Below, in pieces: positions 39,209 to 47,719 of a stretch of 48,365 nucleotides of DNA (positions are counted from its first letter, which is position 1; every line of letters starts with the position of its first letter). The notes under the pieces are model-generated. The model searched no databases, was not told where the DNA came from, and saw nothing but the letters and a program-made list of their open reading frames with translations. A program made the position numbers and the translations under genes. Origin of the DNA: CAMCYM01 sp964405405 (GTDB taxonomy: Bacteria; Bacteroidota; Bacteroidia; Flavobacteriales_D; Sanyastnellaceae); NCBI GenBank assembly GCA_964405405.1, contig CAYONT010000012.1:1-48365 (forward strand), read 5' to 3'.

Positions 39209-41412
39209 GGGCCGGGGAGCGGGGGCGGGCTGTGGTCGTTGGCGCCGGGGTAGCGGGGCTGGCGACGTCGGTGCGGCTGGCTGCGGCGGGGTGGGCGGTC
39301 ACGGTTTTGGAGGCTGCGGACGGGCCCGGCGGCAAGTTGCGGGAGGACCGGTGGGGTGGCTGTCGGTTTGACCTGGGGCCCTCGTTGTTTACTTGGCCTG
39401 CCCTGGTCGAGGAGGTAGACGCCTGTGCCCGGGAGGCAGCGGGTCGGTGGGGGGAAGCCTGGGCGGACCGGTTGCCACCGAACTTCGTTTATGAACGGCT
39501 GGACCGGTCGACGCATTACTTCTGGCCGGAGGGAAGAAGTTGGGTGGCGTGGGCGGATCCAGACCGACGGGGAGAAGGGCTGTCTCGCGAGGAGCAGGAA
39601 GCGATGACCCGGTACCTGAAAGACAGTGCCGATTTCTTCGAGGCCACCCGGGGGGTCTTCCTCGAGCAGAGCATCCACGAATGGCACACCGGGGTGGCCC
39701 GTCGGTTGCGGCCCGTTTGGGGCATGTTGCACCGGCTGCCCTGGTTGGGAACCCTGCATGACCGCAACCGCAAGTACCTCGGGGAGGCCCGCTGGGTGCA
39801 GTTGTTCGACCGTTACGCCACCTACAACGGTTCCGACCCATACCAAGCCCCGGCCATGATGCAGGTGATCCCGCATTTGGAATACGGCATGGGCACGTTC
39901 TACCCCCGGGGCGGCATGTACCGCATCACGGAGCACCTGCATGCGCTGGGCATGGCACTGGGCGTGAACTACCGATTTGAGACAGGGGCAGAGCGCATCT
40001 TGCACAGTGGCGGTCGTGTCCAAGGCGTTCGCGATGTCGCCGGCACGGTACATCCCGCTGAGGTCGTGGTGTCAGGCGCGGACCTGCAACCCACCTACCG
40101 GAAGTTGTTGCCGGACGTGCGCTCTCCTGAGCGGATTCTCCAACAACCTCGCTCTACCAGCGGAGTCATCTTTTACTGGAAAGTGGCTGGCTCCTTCCCT
40201 GCGTTGCACCTTCACAACCTCTTCTTCAGCGCGGACTATGCCCGTGAGTTCCAGGAAATCCGGGAGGATGGGGCACCGCTCACCGATGCCACTGTGTACC
40301 TGAACATAACCTCCAAGTTGACCCCGGAGGATGCGCCTGAGGGCTATGAAAACTGGTTTGTGCTGGTAAACGTCGCCGCGCAGGAGACCCCGATGGACGA
40401 CTTGCGCTTAGGCCAAATCCGTTCCCAAACGCTCCTTCGCATCGAGGGCAGTCTCCGCGCTGCGGGCGCTTGGTCCGCTCCCGGCTCGCTCGAGGATTGC
40501 ATCGTCGGGGAGCGGGTGCGCATGCCACAGGACATCGCGCGGGAGACGGGATCTTGGCAGGGGGCGCTGTATGGTGCTGCTTCCAACAATGCCCTGTCCG
40601 CTTTTCTCCGGCATCGGAATCGCTCCACGGACATCGAAGGATTGTACTTCTGTGGCGGCAGTGTGCATCCGGGCGGGGGCATCCCCTTGTGTCTGCTCAG
40701 CGCCCGCATCACGGCTGAGCTGGTGGAAACCGCATCCCACCGGGCACCAGGCCGCATGGCGCTCTGGATCATCGGCATCCTGCATGCGGTCGGCATCGCG
40801 GGCATGGCCCTGGGCGAGGCGGCCCGGCTCCTGCCCTTCACGCCGGTGACGCTGCTGGTCTCAGGCGGCCTGGTCCTGTACCACCTCCGCCGGTCCGCCC
40901 ACTGGAGCTGGTGGGCCGTGGCCGCCGGGGGCTTCCTGTCCGAGGTCGTCGGCGTCCAAACCGGCTGGCTCTACGGAACCTACGCTTACGGGACCGGGCT
41001 GGGACCGGGGTGGATGGGTGTGCCCTGGCTCCTCGGCTGGCTCTGGCTCGTCCTGCTCCTGTGCACCCACGCGCTAACGGAGGCCCTCCTCCCCCATCTG
41101 GCACGCCGGGTTCCCCTCCGGGCCGCCAGTAGCCGCTGGCTCCGGGCCGCCGGCGTGGCCACGGCCATGACCGCCCTGGACTTCCTGCTCGAACCCGTGG
41201 CCATACGCGCCGGCTGGTGGACCTGGGCCGACGATGTCGTCCCCGCCTCCAACTATATCAGCTGGTGGGCCGTCTCCTTCTTGCTGTCTGCCCTGTTCCT
41301 ACCCTACCCAGCCACCCCGAACACCCGGGCGGCCCGTCGGGTGGCCATCGGGCTCTGGATCACCTTTTTTGTCTTCTTTTTGACCTTAATTTGCTTGCCA
41401 TGGACCCGCTGA
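39193..41412 (+). CDS. CrtD-CruF fusion: carotenoid 3,4-desaturase plus 1,2-hydratase
   Basis: 739 residues in one unbroken frame. Residues 1-~495 are a CrtI-family desaturase: VVVGAGVAGLATSVRLAAAG (residues ~14-33), DGPGGKLRED, FDLGPSLFTWP, GTFYPRGGMYRI and the C-terminal YFCGGSVHPGGGIPLCLLS. Residues ~505-739 are a multi-membrane carotenoid hydratase of the CruF family (DUF422-like), with EVVGVQTGWLYGTYAYG, MGVPWLLGWLWL, MTALDFLLEPVAIRAG and NYISWWAVSF. The two activities are adjacent separate genes in relatives known to me. CruF adds water at the 1',2' bond and CrtD desaturates 3',4' on the acyclic end. Starts in the idi 3' end; overlaps crtZ by 13 nt. Confidence 0.85.
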   Translation: MERGVRAGERGRAVVVGAGVAGLATSVRLAAAGWAVTVLEAADGPGGKLREDRWGGCRFDLGPSLFTWPALVEEVDACAREAAGRWGEAWADRLPPNFVYERLDRSTHYFWPEGRSWVAWADPDRRGEGLSREEQEAMTRYLKDSADFFEATRGVFLEQSIHEWHTGVARRLRPVWGMLHRLPWLGTLHDRNRKYLGEARWVQLFDRYATYNGSDPYQAPAMMQVIPHLEYGMGTFYPRGGMYRITEHLHALGMALGVNYRFETGAERILHSGGRVQGVRDVAGTVHPAEVVVSGADLQPTYRKLLPDVRSPERILQQPRSTSGVIFYWKVAGSFPALHLHNLFFSADYAREFQEIREDGAPLTDATVYLNITSKLTPEDAPEGYENWFVLVNVAAQETPMDDLRLGQIRSQTLLRIEGSLRAAGAWSAPGSLEDCIVGERVRMPQDIARETGSWQGALYGAASNNALSAFLRHRNRSTDIEGLYFCGGSVHPGGGIPLCLLSARITAELVETASHRAPGRMALWIIGILHAVGIAGMALGEAARLLPFTPVTLLVSGGLVLYHLRRSAHWSWWAVAAGGFLSEVVGVQTGWLYGTYAYGTGLGPGWMGVPWLLGWLWLVLLLCTHALTEALLPHLARRVPLRAASSRWLRAAGVATAMTALDFLLEPVAIRAGWWTWADDVVPASNYISWWAVSFLLSALFLPYPATPNTRAARRVAIGLWITFFVFFLTLICLPWTR

Positions 41413-41888
41413 TTGCTGTCTTGGTGGTGGTGGCGACCTTTGTCGCCATGGAAGGCGTCGCCTGGGCGGCGCACAAGTACTTGATGCACGGATGGATGTG
41501 GTACTTCCATGAGGACCACCATGTGCACCAACCCGGGTTCTTCGAGAAGAACGACGCTTTCTTCCTCATCTTCGCCGTACCCAGTGCGCTGTGCATTGCA
41601 ACCGGGATGATGGCCGGTGGGGATGTGCGCGTTTGGATTGGGGCTGGGATTGCGCTGTACGGTTTGGCCTATTTTCTGGTCCATGACGTCTTCATCCACC
41701 AGCGGTTTCCTTGGTTCAAACGCACGGAGAACGCTTACTTCATGGCGATTCGCAAGGCCCACAAGGTGCACCACAAGCACCTCGGACCGGAGGATGGTGA
41801 GTGTTTCGGAATGCTCTATGTCCCGCCCCGTTACTTACGTGAGGCACGTAAGGCCCTGAAATCGAAGCGTCAACAACCGATTGCATGA
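41400..41888 (+). CDS. crtZ: Beta-carotene hydroxylase
   Basis: 162 residues, normal for CrtZ, a membrane di-iron enzyme that adds the 3-hydroxyl to beta rings. The His clusters are intact: HKYLMH, HEDHHVH, HDVFIHQR and HKVHHKH. Four hydrophobic segments are visible. The start at 41400 falls inside the preceding gene's last codons, and the end overlaps the cyclase by 4 nt. Confidence 0.94.
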   Translation: MDPLIAVLVVVATFVAMEGVAWAAHKYLMHGWMWYFHEDHHVHQPGFFEKNDAFFLIFAVPSALCIATGMMAGGDVRVWIGAGIALYGLAYFLVHDVFIHQRFPWFKRTENAYFMAIRKAHKVHHKHLGPEDGECFGMLYVPPRYLREARKALKSKRQQPIA

Positions 41889-42631
41889 AGGGACTTTACT
41901 TGCTGGTGGATCTCGCGGTATTCGCTGGTCCCTTCGCGCTGAGCTTCGATCGGAAGGTACATTTTGTGAGCAGTTGGCGTTCGTTCTGGCCTGCCAACTT
42001 GCTGGTTCTCGCCGGATTCATCGCATGGGACATCTCCTTCACCCGGGCGGGCATTTGGGGATTCAATCCGGACCACCTCATCGGGGTAAACTTGGCCGGA
42101 TTGCCCATCGAAGAGTGGTTGTTTTTCATCGTTGTGCCCTATGCCAGTGTGTTCACGTACGCCACCCTCAAGGCCTACCTCCGGCACCGAAATCCCTTTC
42201 GATGGAGCCACTTTTCGCTGTCCTTTGCCGCCTTTGTGGTCTGCATTTGGCTGGCGATTCACTTCCAAGGTGCCCGGTACATCGAAACCTCTGCGTGGCT
42301 CACCGCTGCTGGCCTGCTCTGGGTCATGGCCACCCGTCAGCTTTGGATGGCTTGGTTCTGGCTGGCCTTTCTCGTGCTCATCGTGCCCTTCGTCCTGAGC
42401 AACGGTGTGCTCACCGGAATCACCTTCTGGGAGTATCCGCTGTTGCATCGAGATGCCGCCTCGATTGCGGACCACATCGTTTGGTACAACCCGGACCACA
42501 ACACCGGCTGGCGCATCTTCTCGATGCCTGCGGATGATTTGGTCTATGGTTTTCTGCTGTTGGGTCTGAACGTGGGACTGTTCGAGGCGTTGGAACGGCG
42601 GCGGCTCGGACGTGTCTACGATTCTTACTGA
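41885..42631 (+). CDS. Lycopene cyclase, fused heterodimer type (CrtYcd)
   Basis: 248 residues with about seven membrane helices in two similar halves, each a lycopene cyclase domain. The first half carries LPIEEWLFFIVVPYASVF and the second MPADDLVYGFLLLGLNVGLFE, the two forms of the P-x-E-E/D motif of the CrtYc/CrtYd (CarR-type) cyclase. It turns an end of lycopene into a beta ring. Ends the carotenoid operon. No terminator was recognised downstream. Confidence 0.92.
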   Translation: MKGLYLLVDLAVFAGPFALSFDRKVHFVSSWRSFWPANLLVLAGFIAWDISFTRAGIWGFNPDHLIGVNLAGLPIEEWLFFIVVPYASVFTYATLKAYLRHRNPFRWSHFSLSFAAFVVCIWLAIHFQGARYIETSAWLTAAGLLWVMATRQLWMAWFWLAFLVLIVPFVLSNGVLTGITFWEYPLLHRDAASIADHIVWYNPDHNTGWRIFSMPADDLVYGFLLLGLNVGLFEALERRRLGRVYDSY

Positions 42632-42640
42632 CCGAGGCCG

Positions 42641-43825
42641 TCAGTCCTTCACGGGACCCGTCCGGCCGATGAGGGTGGTCCGCACTGCGTGGTGATCGCT
42701 TAGCCGGGCCCCGACTTTTTCGAATCGAACCGCTTCAAGCGCTGGACTGTGCATGATGAAGTCGATGCGCAAGGACGGCAGGTCTCCGATATAGGTCCCT
42801 CCCAATCCGGACCCATGGGTCGCAAAAGCATCGACCACATGTCGCCGAAACTGTGCCATGGCATACGAAACTGGGGTGTCGTTGAAGTCCCCGCACACGA
42901 TGACCGGGTGGGGACTGGCCTCGACGAAATCCGCCAACTGCTCCGCCTGAACGGCGCGTTTCTCCCACGCTTTTCGCATCCGGCGCCACAACCGGGCGCG
43001 CTCTCCGGCATCAGGACCCCGACGCACCGCTTCATAATCCTGCTGATCGAAACGGATCGAACTCAAGTGGGCATTGATGACGCGGATGGTGTCTTCACCG
43101 ATCTTCAAATCGGTGGCCAGAGCCGCATTGTCTTTGTCATTCTCAAAGCGGACCTGCACCGAGCCCACCACAGGATAGCGGCTCAGGGTCACCAAGCCCA
43201 TCCGCTTTTCTTGGGAAACTCCTGTTCCAAACTCCGTGTCTGCGTGCTCTAGTCCCAGACGCTCCTTCAAAGTTTCCAACGTCAGAAATGGTTGTTTGCC
43301 GGCTTCGAGGAAACATTCCTGGATGCACAGAATGCCGGGAGTCGCCATTTCCATGGTGGCGAGAATCTCATCCCGGGTTTGGGCTCCGCCCAACCAACCA
43401 AACCGATCGAACTGACGCACGTTCCAGCTCATGATTTGAAGGGAATCCCGCAACGGTGCATCCAAAACCTGGTGCCCCCCTTGGAGCGCTTCGTTCTCGC
43501 TGCCACTGCCGCCCCAGGTAACCCGTACGTGGGACCAGGTGATGATACAAACCACCAGCGGCACCACCAACCCTGCAAACCGGCCCTGCAACAACCGCCA
43601 CATCATCCCCAAAACCAGCAGCAGCAGGGCCCAAGGATAGACCAGGCCTGCCGGCGCGAGGTAGGGAAACTCCGCAGGGCTCACCCGGGTGGCAACTTCG
43701 GCCGAGATGACTCCCAACTGACCAGGCACCAAGAGCAAACCACTCCCCCAGCCAGACCAGCCCATGGACGTCCGACTCGACTTCCCCCCTTTGCCCGGCT
43801 TGCCTGCCTTGCCTGCCTTGCCCAT
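42641..43825 (-). CDS. Endonuclease/exonuclease/phosphatase family protein, membrane-anchored
   Basis: 394 residues. An N-terminal basic stretch (GKAGKAGKPGKGGK) from a near-repeat is followed by two or three hydrophobic segments, then an EEP domain from about residue 130: MSWNVRQFDRFGW, CIQECFLE (catalytic Glu), VINAHLSS, CGDFNDTPVS, IDFIMHS and LSDHHAVR. The domain hydrolyses phosphodiester or phosphomonoester bonds; the substrate is unknown. It ends the five-gene minus cluster, with its ATG overlapping the rhomboid stop by one base. Confidence 0.85.
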   Translation of the reverse strand: MGKAGKAGKPGKGGKSSRTSMGWSGWGSGLLLVPGQLGVISAEVATRVSPAEFPYLAPAGLVYPWALLLLVLGMMWRLLQGRFAGLVVPLVVCIITWSHVRVTWGGSGSENEALQGGHQVLDAPLRDSLQIMSWNVRQFDRFGWLGGAQTRDEILATMEMATPGILCIQECFLEAGKQPFLTLETLKERLGLEHADTEFGTGVSQEKRMGLVTLSRYPVVGSVQVRFENDKDNAALATDLKIGEDTIRVINAHLSSIRFDQQDYEAVRRGPDAGERARLWRRMRKAWEKRAVQAEQLADFVEASPHPVIVCGDFNDTPVSYAMAQFRRHVVDAFATHGSGLGGTYIGDLPSLRIDFIMHSPALEAVRFEKVGARLSDHHAVRTTLIGRTGPVKD

Positions 43826-44754
43826 CAGCTTTTGTTCGACTGGCGGAACAAAAAGTCCTTCTCTTCAGCGGAGAGTCGGTCGTAGCCGTGACGGGCGATT
43901 TTGTCCAAAATCGCGTCCAACCGGGCTTCCCGTTCCCGCTTTTCGAGATTGAAATCCTCGTCTGATTTGAAGCGTGGCCCCGGAGCCGGCCGGCGCTTCC
44001 ACCAATTGCGGCGCGGCCCAGATACCACGCGCATGCCGCCCCCCCAAGGCAACCAAGTAAACAATGGGTCCAGGATGCGTTCCAACCAGCGTGTCAAGTC
44101 CCTGCCCAATTGCCATTGCTTGGTCCAAACATAACCGAACAAGGCCCCGCCCAAGTGGGCCAGGTTGCCACCTGCGTTCTCCCCATTCCCCAGAGCGAAG
44201 TAGTCCAGCAGCACATAAACCAGGGCGATGTACTTCAGCGCAACCGGTCCCAGGAGAATCAGGTGAACCCGTCGCTCCGGCACATACGTCGCCACCGCCA
44301 CAAAAACCGCCATCACTGCGGCGCTGGCCCCGAGGGCAAAATCCCCCGTCCGCAGCCCCGGAAAAGCATTGAGCATCAGCGCATAAAAGAGCCATCCCGC
44401 CCAACCACCGGCCAGATACACCGCCAGCAGCTTTCGCGCTCCGAGTTCCTGCTGAAACATCCGTCCCATCCACCACAAAAGCAGCATGTTGAAGGCCAAA
44501 TGCCACACATCAGCGTGCACGAAAACATGCGTGAAAACCGACCATGGCCGCTCCCGGAGGATATCCCACCGCCACGAGGTCGCCAACCCGATTCCCTCGC
44601 TGCTTCCTGCTCCGAACGAACCACCGCCCCCCAAGCCCAAACGAACCAACAACTGCCATGTCATCACGGCTGCGAAAACCAGCACGTGGAAAATGACCAG
44701 CCGAGTCAGCAAATCCCCCCGGCGCCAAATGATCTTTGCTTCACCCCAAACCAT
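43825..44754 (-). CDS. Rhomboid family intramembrane protease, second copy in the cluster
   Basis: 309 residues with six or so membrane helices and a ~100-residue charged cytoplasmic tail. HADVWHLAFNMLLLWWMG is the conserved L1/TM2 region, GASAAVMA contains the catalytic Ser (GxS), and NLAHLGGALFGY the catalytic His. The C-terminal tail ends in a helix with RLSAEEKDFLFRQS, typical of Bacteroidota paralogues. It follows another rhomboid gene by 12 bp. Confidence 0.87.
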   Translation of the reverse strand: MVWGEAKIIWRRGDLLTRLVIFHVLVFAAVMTWQLLVRLGLGGGGSFGAGSSEGIGLATSWRWDILRERPWSVFTHVFVHADVWHLAFNMLLLWWMGRMFQQELGARKLLAVYLAGGWAGWLFYALMLNAFPGLRTGDFALGASAAVMAVFVAVATYVPERRVHLILLGPVALKYIALVYVLLDYFALGNGENAGGNLAHLGGALFGYVWTKQWQLGRDLTRWLERILDPLFTWLPWGGGMRVVSGPRRNWWKRRPAPGPRFKSDEDFNLEKREREARLDAILDKIARHGYDRLSAEEKDFLFRQSNKS

Positions 44755-44766
44755 GCGCCTGTTGCA

Positions 44767-45456
44767 TCAATAGAAGGTTCCCCGGTCCCGTTGCCATGCC
44801 CGCAGCAAGATAAATCCAAACAACATCCCCCCGAGGTGGGCAAAGTGGGCAATCTGGCTGCTCAGGCCGGATTGCAGTCCTAGGAAAAGTTCCAGCAGAC
44901 CGTAGATGAGGACGAAGTATTTGGCCTTGATGGGCATCGGGGGGAAAAGCAGGAACAGTTGGGTGTTGGGGAAGAGCATGCCGAAGGCGAGCAAAAGTCC
45001 GAAAACGGCGCCAGATGCGCCGACCACTCGTCCGAACAAGTTCTCTGTGAACCGATAAGCCTGGGCATCGGACCAACCGGGTTGGAGGATGTCCTCCCAT
45101 GCGGGGAAGAAGCTGCCGTATTGCAGGTAGATCTCCCAACCGATGACGAGCTCGTGCAGGAAAAATCCGCCGAGTCCGCTGATGATGTAGTATTTCAGGA
45201 AGCGCTGACCGCCCCAAACGCGCTCCAACTGGCTGCCGAACATGTACAGGGCGTACATGTTGAAGAAGATGTGCGACAGGCCCCCGTGCATGAACATGTG
45301 GGTGATGACCTGCCACGGCCTGAAGAAGGGGGAACCGGGATAGGTACCGGCCAGCATGGGAATGGCCACGTCTTCTCCGACCACCCAGGTTCCCAAGAAG
45401 AACAGGATGTTCAGGATGATGAGCTGCTTGACGACGGGCGGGGTGTTGTTGAACAT
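44767..45456 (-). CDS. Rhomboid family intramembrane protease, first copy in the cluster
   Basis: 229 residues with six membrane helices. HGGLSHIFFNMYALYMFG is the conserved loop, GASGAVFG holds the catalytic Ser and HFAHLGGMLFG the catalytic His. It is compact, without the extra tail of its neighbour. Its ATG directly abuts the mutL stop codon, so the two are probably co-expressed. Confidence 0.9.
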   Translation of the reverse strand: MFNNTPPVVKQLIILNILFFLGTWVVGEDVAIPMLAGTYPGSPFFRPWQVITHMFMHGGLSHIFFNMYALYMFGSQLERVWGGQRFLKYYIISGLGGFFLHELVIGWEIYLQYGSFFPAWEDILQPGWSDAQAYRFTENLFGRVVGASGAVFGLLLAFGMLFPNTQLFLLFPPMPIKAKYFVLIYGLLELFLGLQSGLSSQIAHFAHLGGMLFGFILLRAWQRDRGTFY

Positions 45457-47316
45457 TTACTGGAACCGATCCTGGATTTCGGCCGCTTCAAAGGTAACAA
45501 GGACGGGCCGGCCGAAAGGGTCGAGCCCGGGAACAGAGCAGCCGAATAAGCGATCGAGCAAATCGGACATCTCTAGGGTGGACAGCCTGCGTCCCGGTCG
45601 GTAGGCCCCGGCCCGCGCCCACTGGGCGGCCACCCACTCCGCCCGGGTGATGCCGGTCTCTGGGTCCCAGTCTGGATCGAGGGCGGCTTCGATCAACTGG
45701 CGAACGGAGGCTTCTCCTTCGGCCGGAACCCCAGACACCTGAACGCCCCCCTCCGTGATTTCCATCTGGAGCCCCAGCGATTGGAGCCAGGACTGGTTGT
45801 CGGCAAGCCAGTTGCGCTCAGCCGCTCCCAACTCGATGGTTTCCGGAAACAGCAGTTGCTGGACGAGTGGTTTGTTGTTTCCCGCTCCCAAGGCCAGCAC
45901 CCAACGTTCGAAAAGGACGCGGGTGTGTGCCCGGGCGATGTCCACCAGGACCAGGCCAGACCGCACGGAGGTCACAATGTAACGCTGTCGAAACTGGAAC
46001 ATGGGCCGGATGTCCTCCCCTTGCAACCCCTCGTTTTGGGTAGATTCCTCGGCGGCGGGCGGCAGGGCATCGGGCCAGCGCATCACCTCTCCCCATGCCT
46101 GGCGCGCGGGGGCGCCGGGCACCGAACCCACTCCACGCCCGGGGGCTCCGCCGCCCAAATTCCGCTGCGGCTTGAAGGGATTGTACAGAGGGTCCACCGC
46201 GATGCGGGGCTCCTCTGGCAGGGGTGCACCCGCCCGCGGAAGCGCAATGTCAAAGGCGGATTCCTGATCGAAATCGATGGAGGGGGCGACGTGGAAACGG
46301 CCCAAGGCGCGGCGAACCGCTGGCAACAGCAACTGGTAGATGGTCCGTTCTTCCTCAAACTTGACCTCCACCTTGGTCGGGTGGATGTTCACGTCCACCC
46401 GCGCCGGATCGATCTCCAAGAACAGCACATAGAAGGGGTGACTACCGGGCGGCAAGACCCCTTCGTACGCCTCCAGGATGGCCTTGTGGATGCCCGCATG
46501 CTTGATGAACCGCTGGTTCACAAACAAGAACTGCTCTCCACGGACTTTGCGGGCATGGGCGGGCTTTCCCACAAAACCGGTGACATTGACCACATCCGTT
46601 CTTTCCTCCACCGGCACCAAACGTTCGTCGTACTTCGCCCCGAAAACGCCGACCACCCGCTGTCGCAGCGAACCGGGCTTGAGGTGAAAAAGCTCCGAGC
46701 CGTTCGAAAACAACTTGAACGCAATCTCCGGATGGGCCAAGGCCACGCGCTGAAATTCGTCGATGATGTGCCGCAGTTCCACCGCATCCCCTTTGAGAAA
46801 CTGACGGCGGGCTGGGACATTGAAAAACAAGTTCTTGACCGAAATCACCGTGCCTTCTGGTGCCGCACAGGGTTCATGGGCGGTGCATTGGGAACCCTCC
46901 ATCTGCACCCGCGTCCCCAACTCCTCCCCCCGCTTGCGGGTGCGCAATTCCACTTGGGCGATGGACGCCACCGAGGCCAAGGCCTCGCCCCGGAACCCCT
47001 TGGTCGCGAGCTGGAACAGGTCGTCTGCGGATCGCAGCTTCGACGTGGCGTGCCGATCAAAGCACCGCAACGCGTCTGCGAAAGTCATTCCGGAACCCTG
47101 GTCCAAGACTTGAATCAGCGTCCGTCCTGCATCCACGACCCTTACCTCGATGCGCTCCGAACCCGCGTCCACCGCATTCTCCATCAGCTCCTTCACAGCC
47201 GAAGCTGGGCGCTGGATGACCTCCCCTGCGGCGATTTGGTTCGCCACATGGTCCGGCAATTGCACGATGCAATCTCCGACCGACTGCGCGGTGCCTACCT
47301 GCCCGTCATCCCGCAT
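45457..47316 (-). CDS. mutL: DNA mismatch repair protein MutL
   Basis: 619 residues, the normal length. The GHKL ATPase motifs are intact: QIAAGEVIQRPASAVKELMENAVDAGS, DQGSGM, TSKLRSADDL and TKGFRGEAL, followed by NVPARRQFLK and DVNIHPTKVEVKF. The C-terminal dimerisation domain lacks the endonuclease motif DQHAxxE: the aligned text is VDIARAHTRVLFE. The last segment has DPFGRPVLV where nucleases have CPHGRP. It may therefore act without intrinsic nicking. It overlaps the upstream gene by 11 nt. Confidence 0.93.
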   Translation of the reverse strand: MRDDGQVGTAQSVGDCIVQLPDHVANQIAAGEVIQRPASAVKELMENAVDAGSERIEVRVVDAGRTLIQVLDQGSGMTFADALRCFDRHATSKLRSADDLFQLATKGFRGEALASVASIAQVELRTRKRGEELGTRVQMEGSQCTAHEPCAAPEGTVISVKNLFFNVPARRQFLKGDAVELRHIIDEFQRVALAHPEIAFKLFSNGSELFHLKPGSLRQRVVGVFGAKYDERLVPVEERTDVVNVTGFVGKPAHARKVRGEQFLFVNQRFIKHAGIHKAILEAYEGVLPPGSHPFYVLFLEIDPARVDVNIHPTKVEVKFEEERTIYQLLLPAVRRALGRFHVAPSIDFDQESAFDIALPRAGAPLPEEPRIAVDPLYNPFKPQRNLGGGAPGRGVGSVPGAPARQAWGEVMRWPDALPPAAEESTQNEGLQGEDIRPMFQFRQRYIVTSVRSGLVLVDIARAHTRVLFERWVLALGAGNNKPLVQQLLFPETIELGAAERNWLADNQSWLQSLGLQMEITEGGVQVSGVPAEGEASVRQLIEAALDPDWDPETGITRAEWVAAQWARAGAYRPGRRLSTLEMSDLLDRLFGCSVPGLDPFGRPVLVTFEAAEIQDRFQ

Positions 47317-47704
47317 CCCGCAACCCTTTGAGCAGCGTGTCCCAGTCCTTTTCTTCGGCCCATTTCCAGCCGCGGTAGACCAAATACCCCAGCGCCAAAA
47401 TCCACATCGTCACGCGCAGGGCGTACAACCGGGCGCCCCGTTGGACCGCGCGGCGGCGTTCCTCCCGAGACCCTGGGGCCGGAGCGCCGGTGCGGCCCCG
47501 GCGAAACCGAATCGCCTGGGGCGAGGGCTGTGACGAGTGGGCCTCCCCTGTTGCAACATCGGCACCCAACACCTCCGCTTCGATCCGGGCCTTGCGGGCC
47601 TCCCACTCTGGATGGGACGCCGGCGCGTGCCGGGACCGGAACCGGAACTCCCGCGGCTGGGTCCGGACATTCCGGATGATGCTCTTCAACTTGGGCGGTT
47701 GCAT
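47306..47704 (-). CDS. Conserved small membrane protein of the mutL cluster
   Basis: 132 residues from the ATG at 47704. A basic, charged N-terminal 95 residues include FRFRSRHAPASHPEWEARK. One hydrophobic segment (VTMWILALGYLVYRGW) follows, then a short tail. Similar proteins lie beside mutL and rhomboid genes in Bacteroidota, function unknown. I prefer the ATG to a GTG at 47710 because a -7-like box sits at 47710-47717 with 5 nt to the ATG. Confidence 0.7.
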   Translation of the reverse strand: MQPPKLKSIIRNVRTQPREFRFRSRHAPASHPEWEARKARIEAEVLGADVATGEAHSSQPSPQAIRFRRGRTGAPAPGSREERRRAVQRGARLYALRVTMWILALGYLVYRGWKWAEEKDWDTLLKGLRDAG

Positions 47705-47709
47705 TGCCA

Positions 47710-47717
47710 CGAAGTTA
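47710..47717 (-). promoter_or_regulatory. -7-like box TAACTTCG before the mutL cluster
   Basis: TAnnTTCG form on the minus strand, 5 nt before the ATG at 47704 and squeezed between it and the ispH stop at 47720-47722. It would drive the five-gene cluster to 42641. Confidence 0.4.
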
Positions 47718-47719
47718 GG

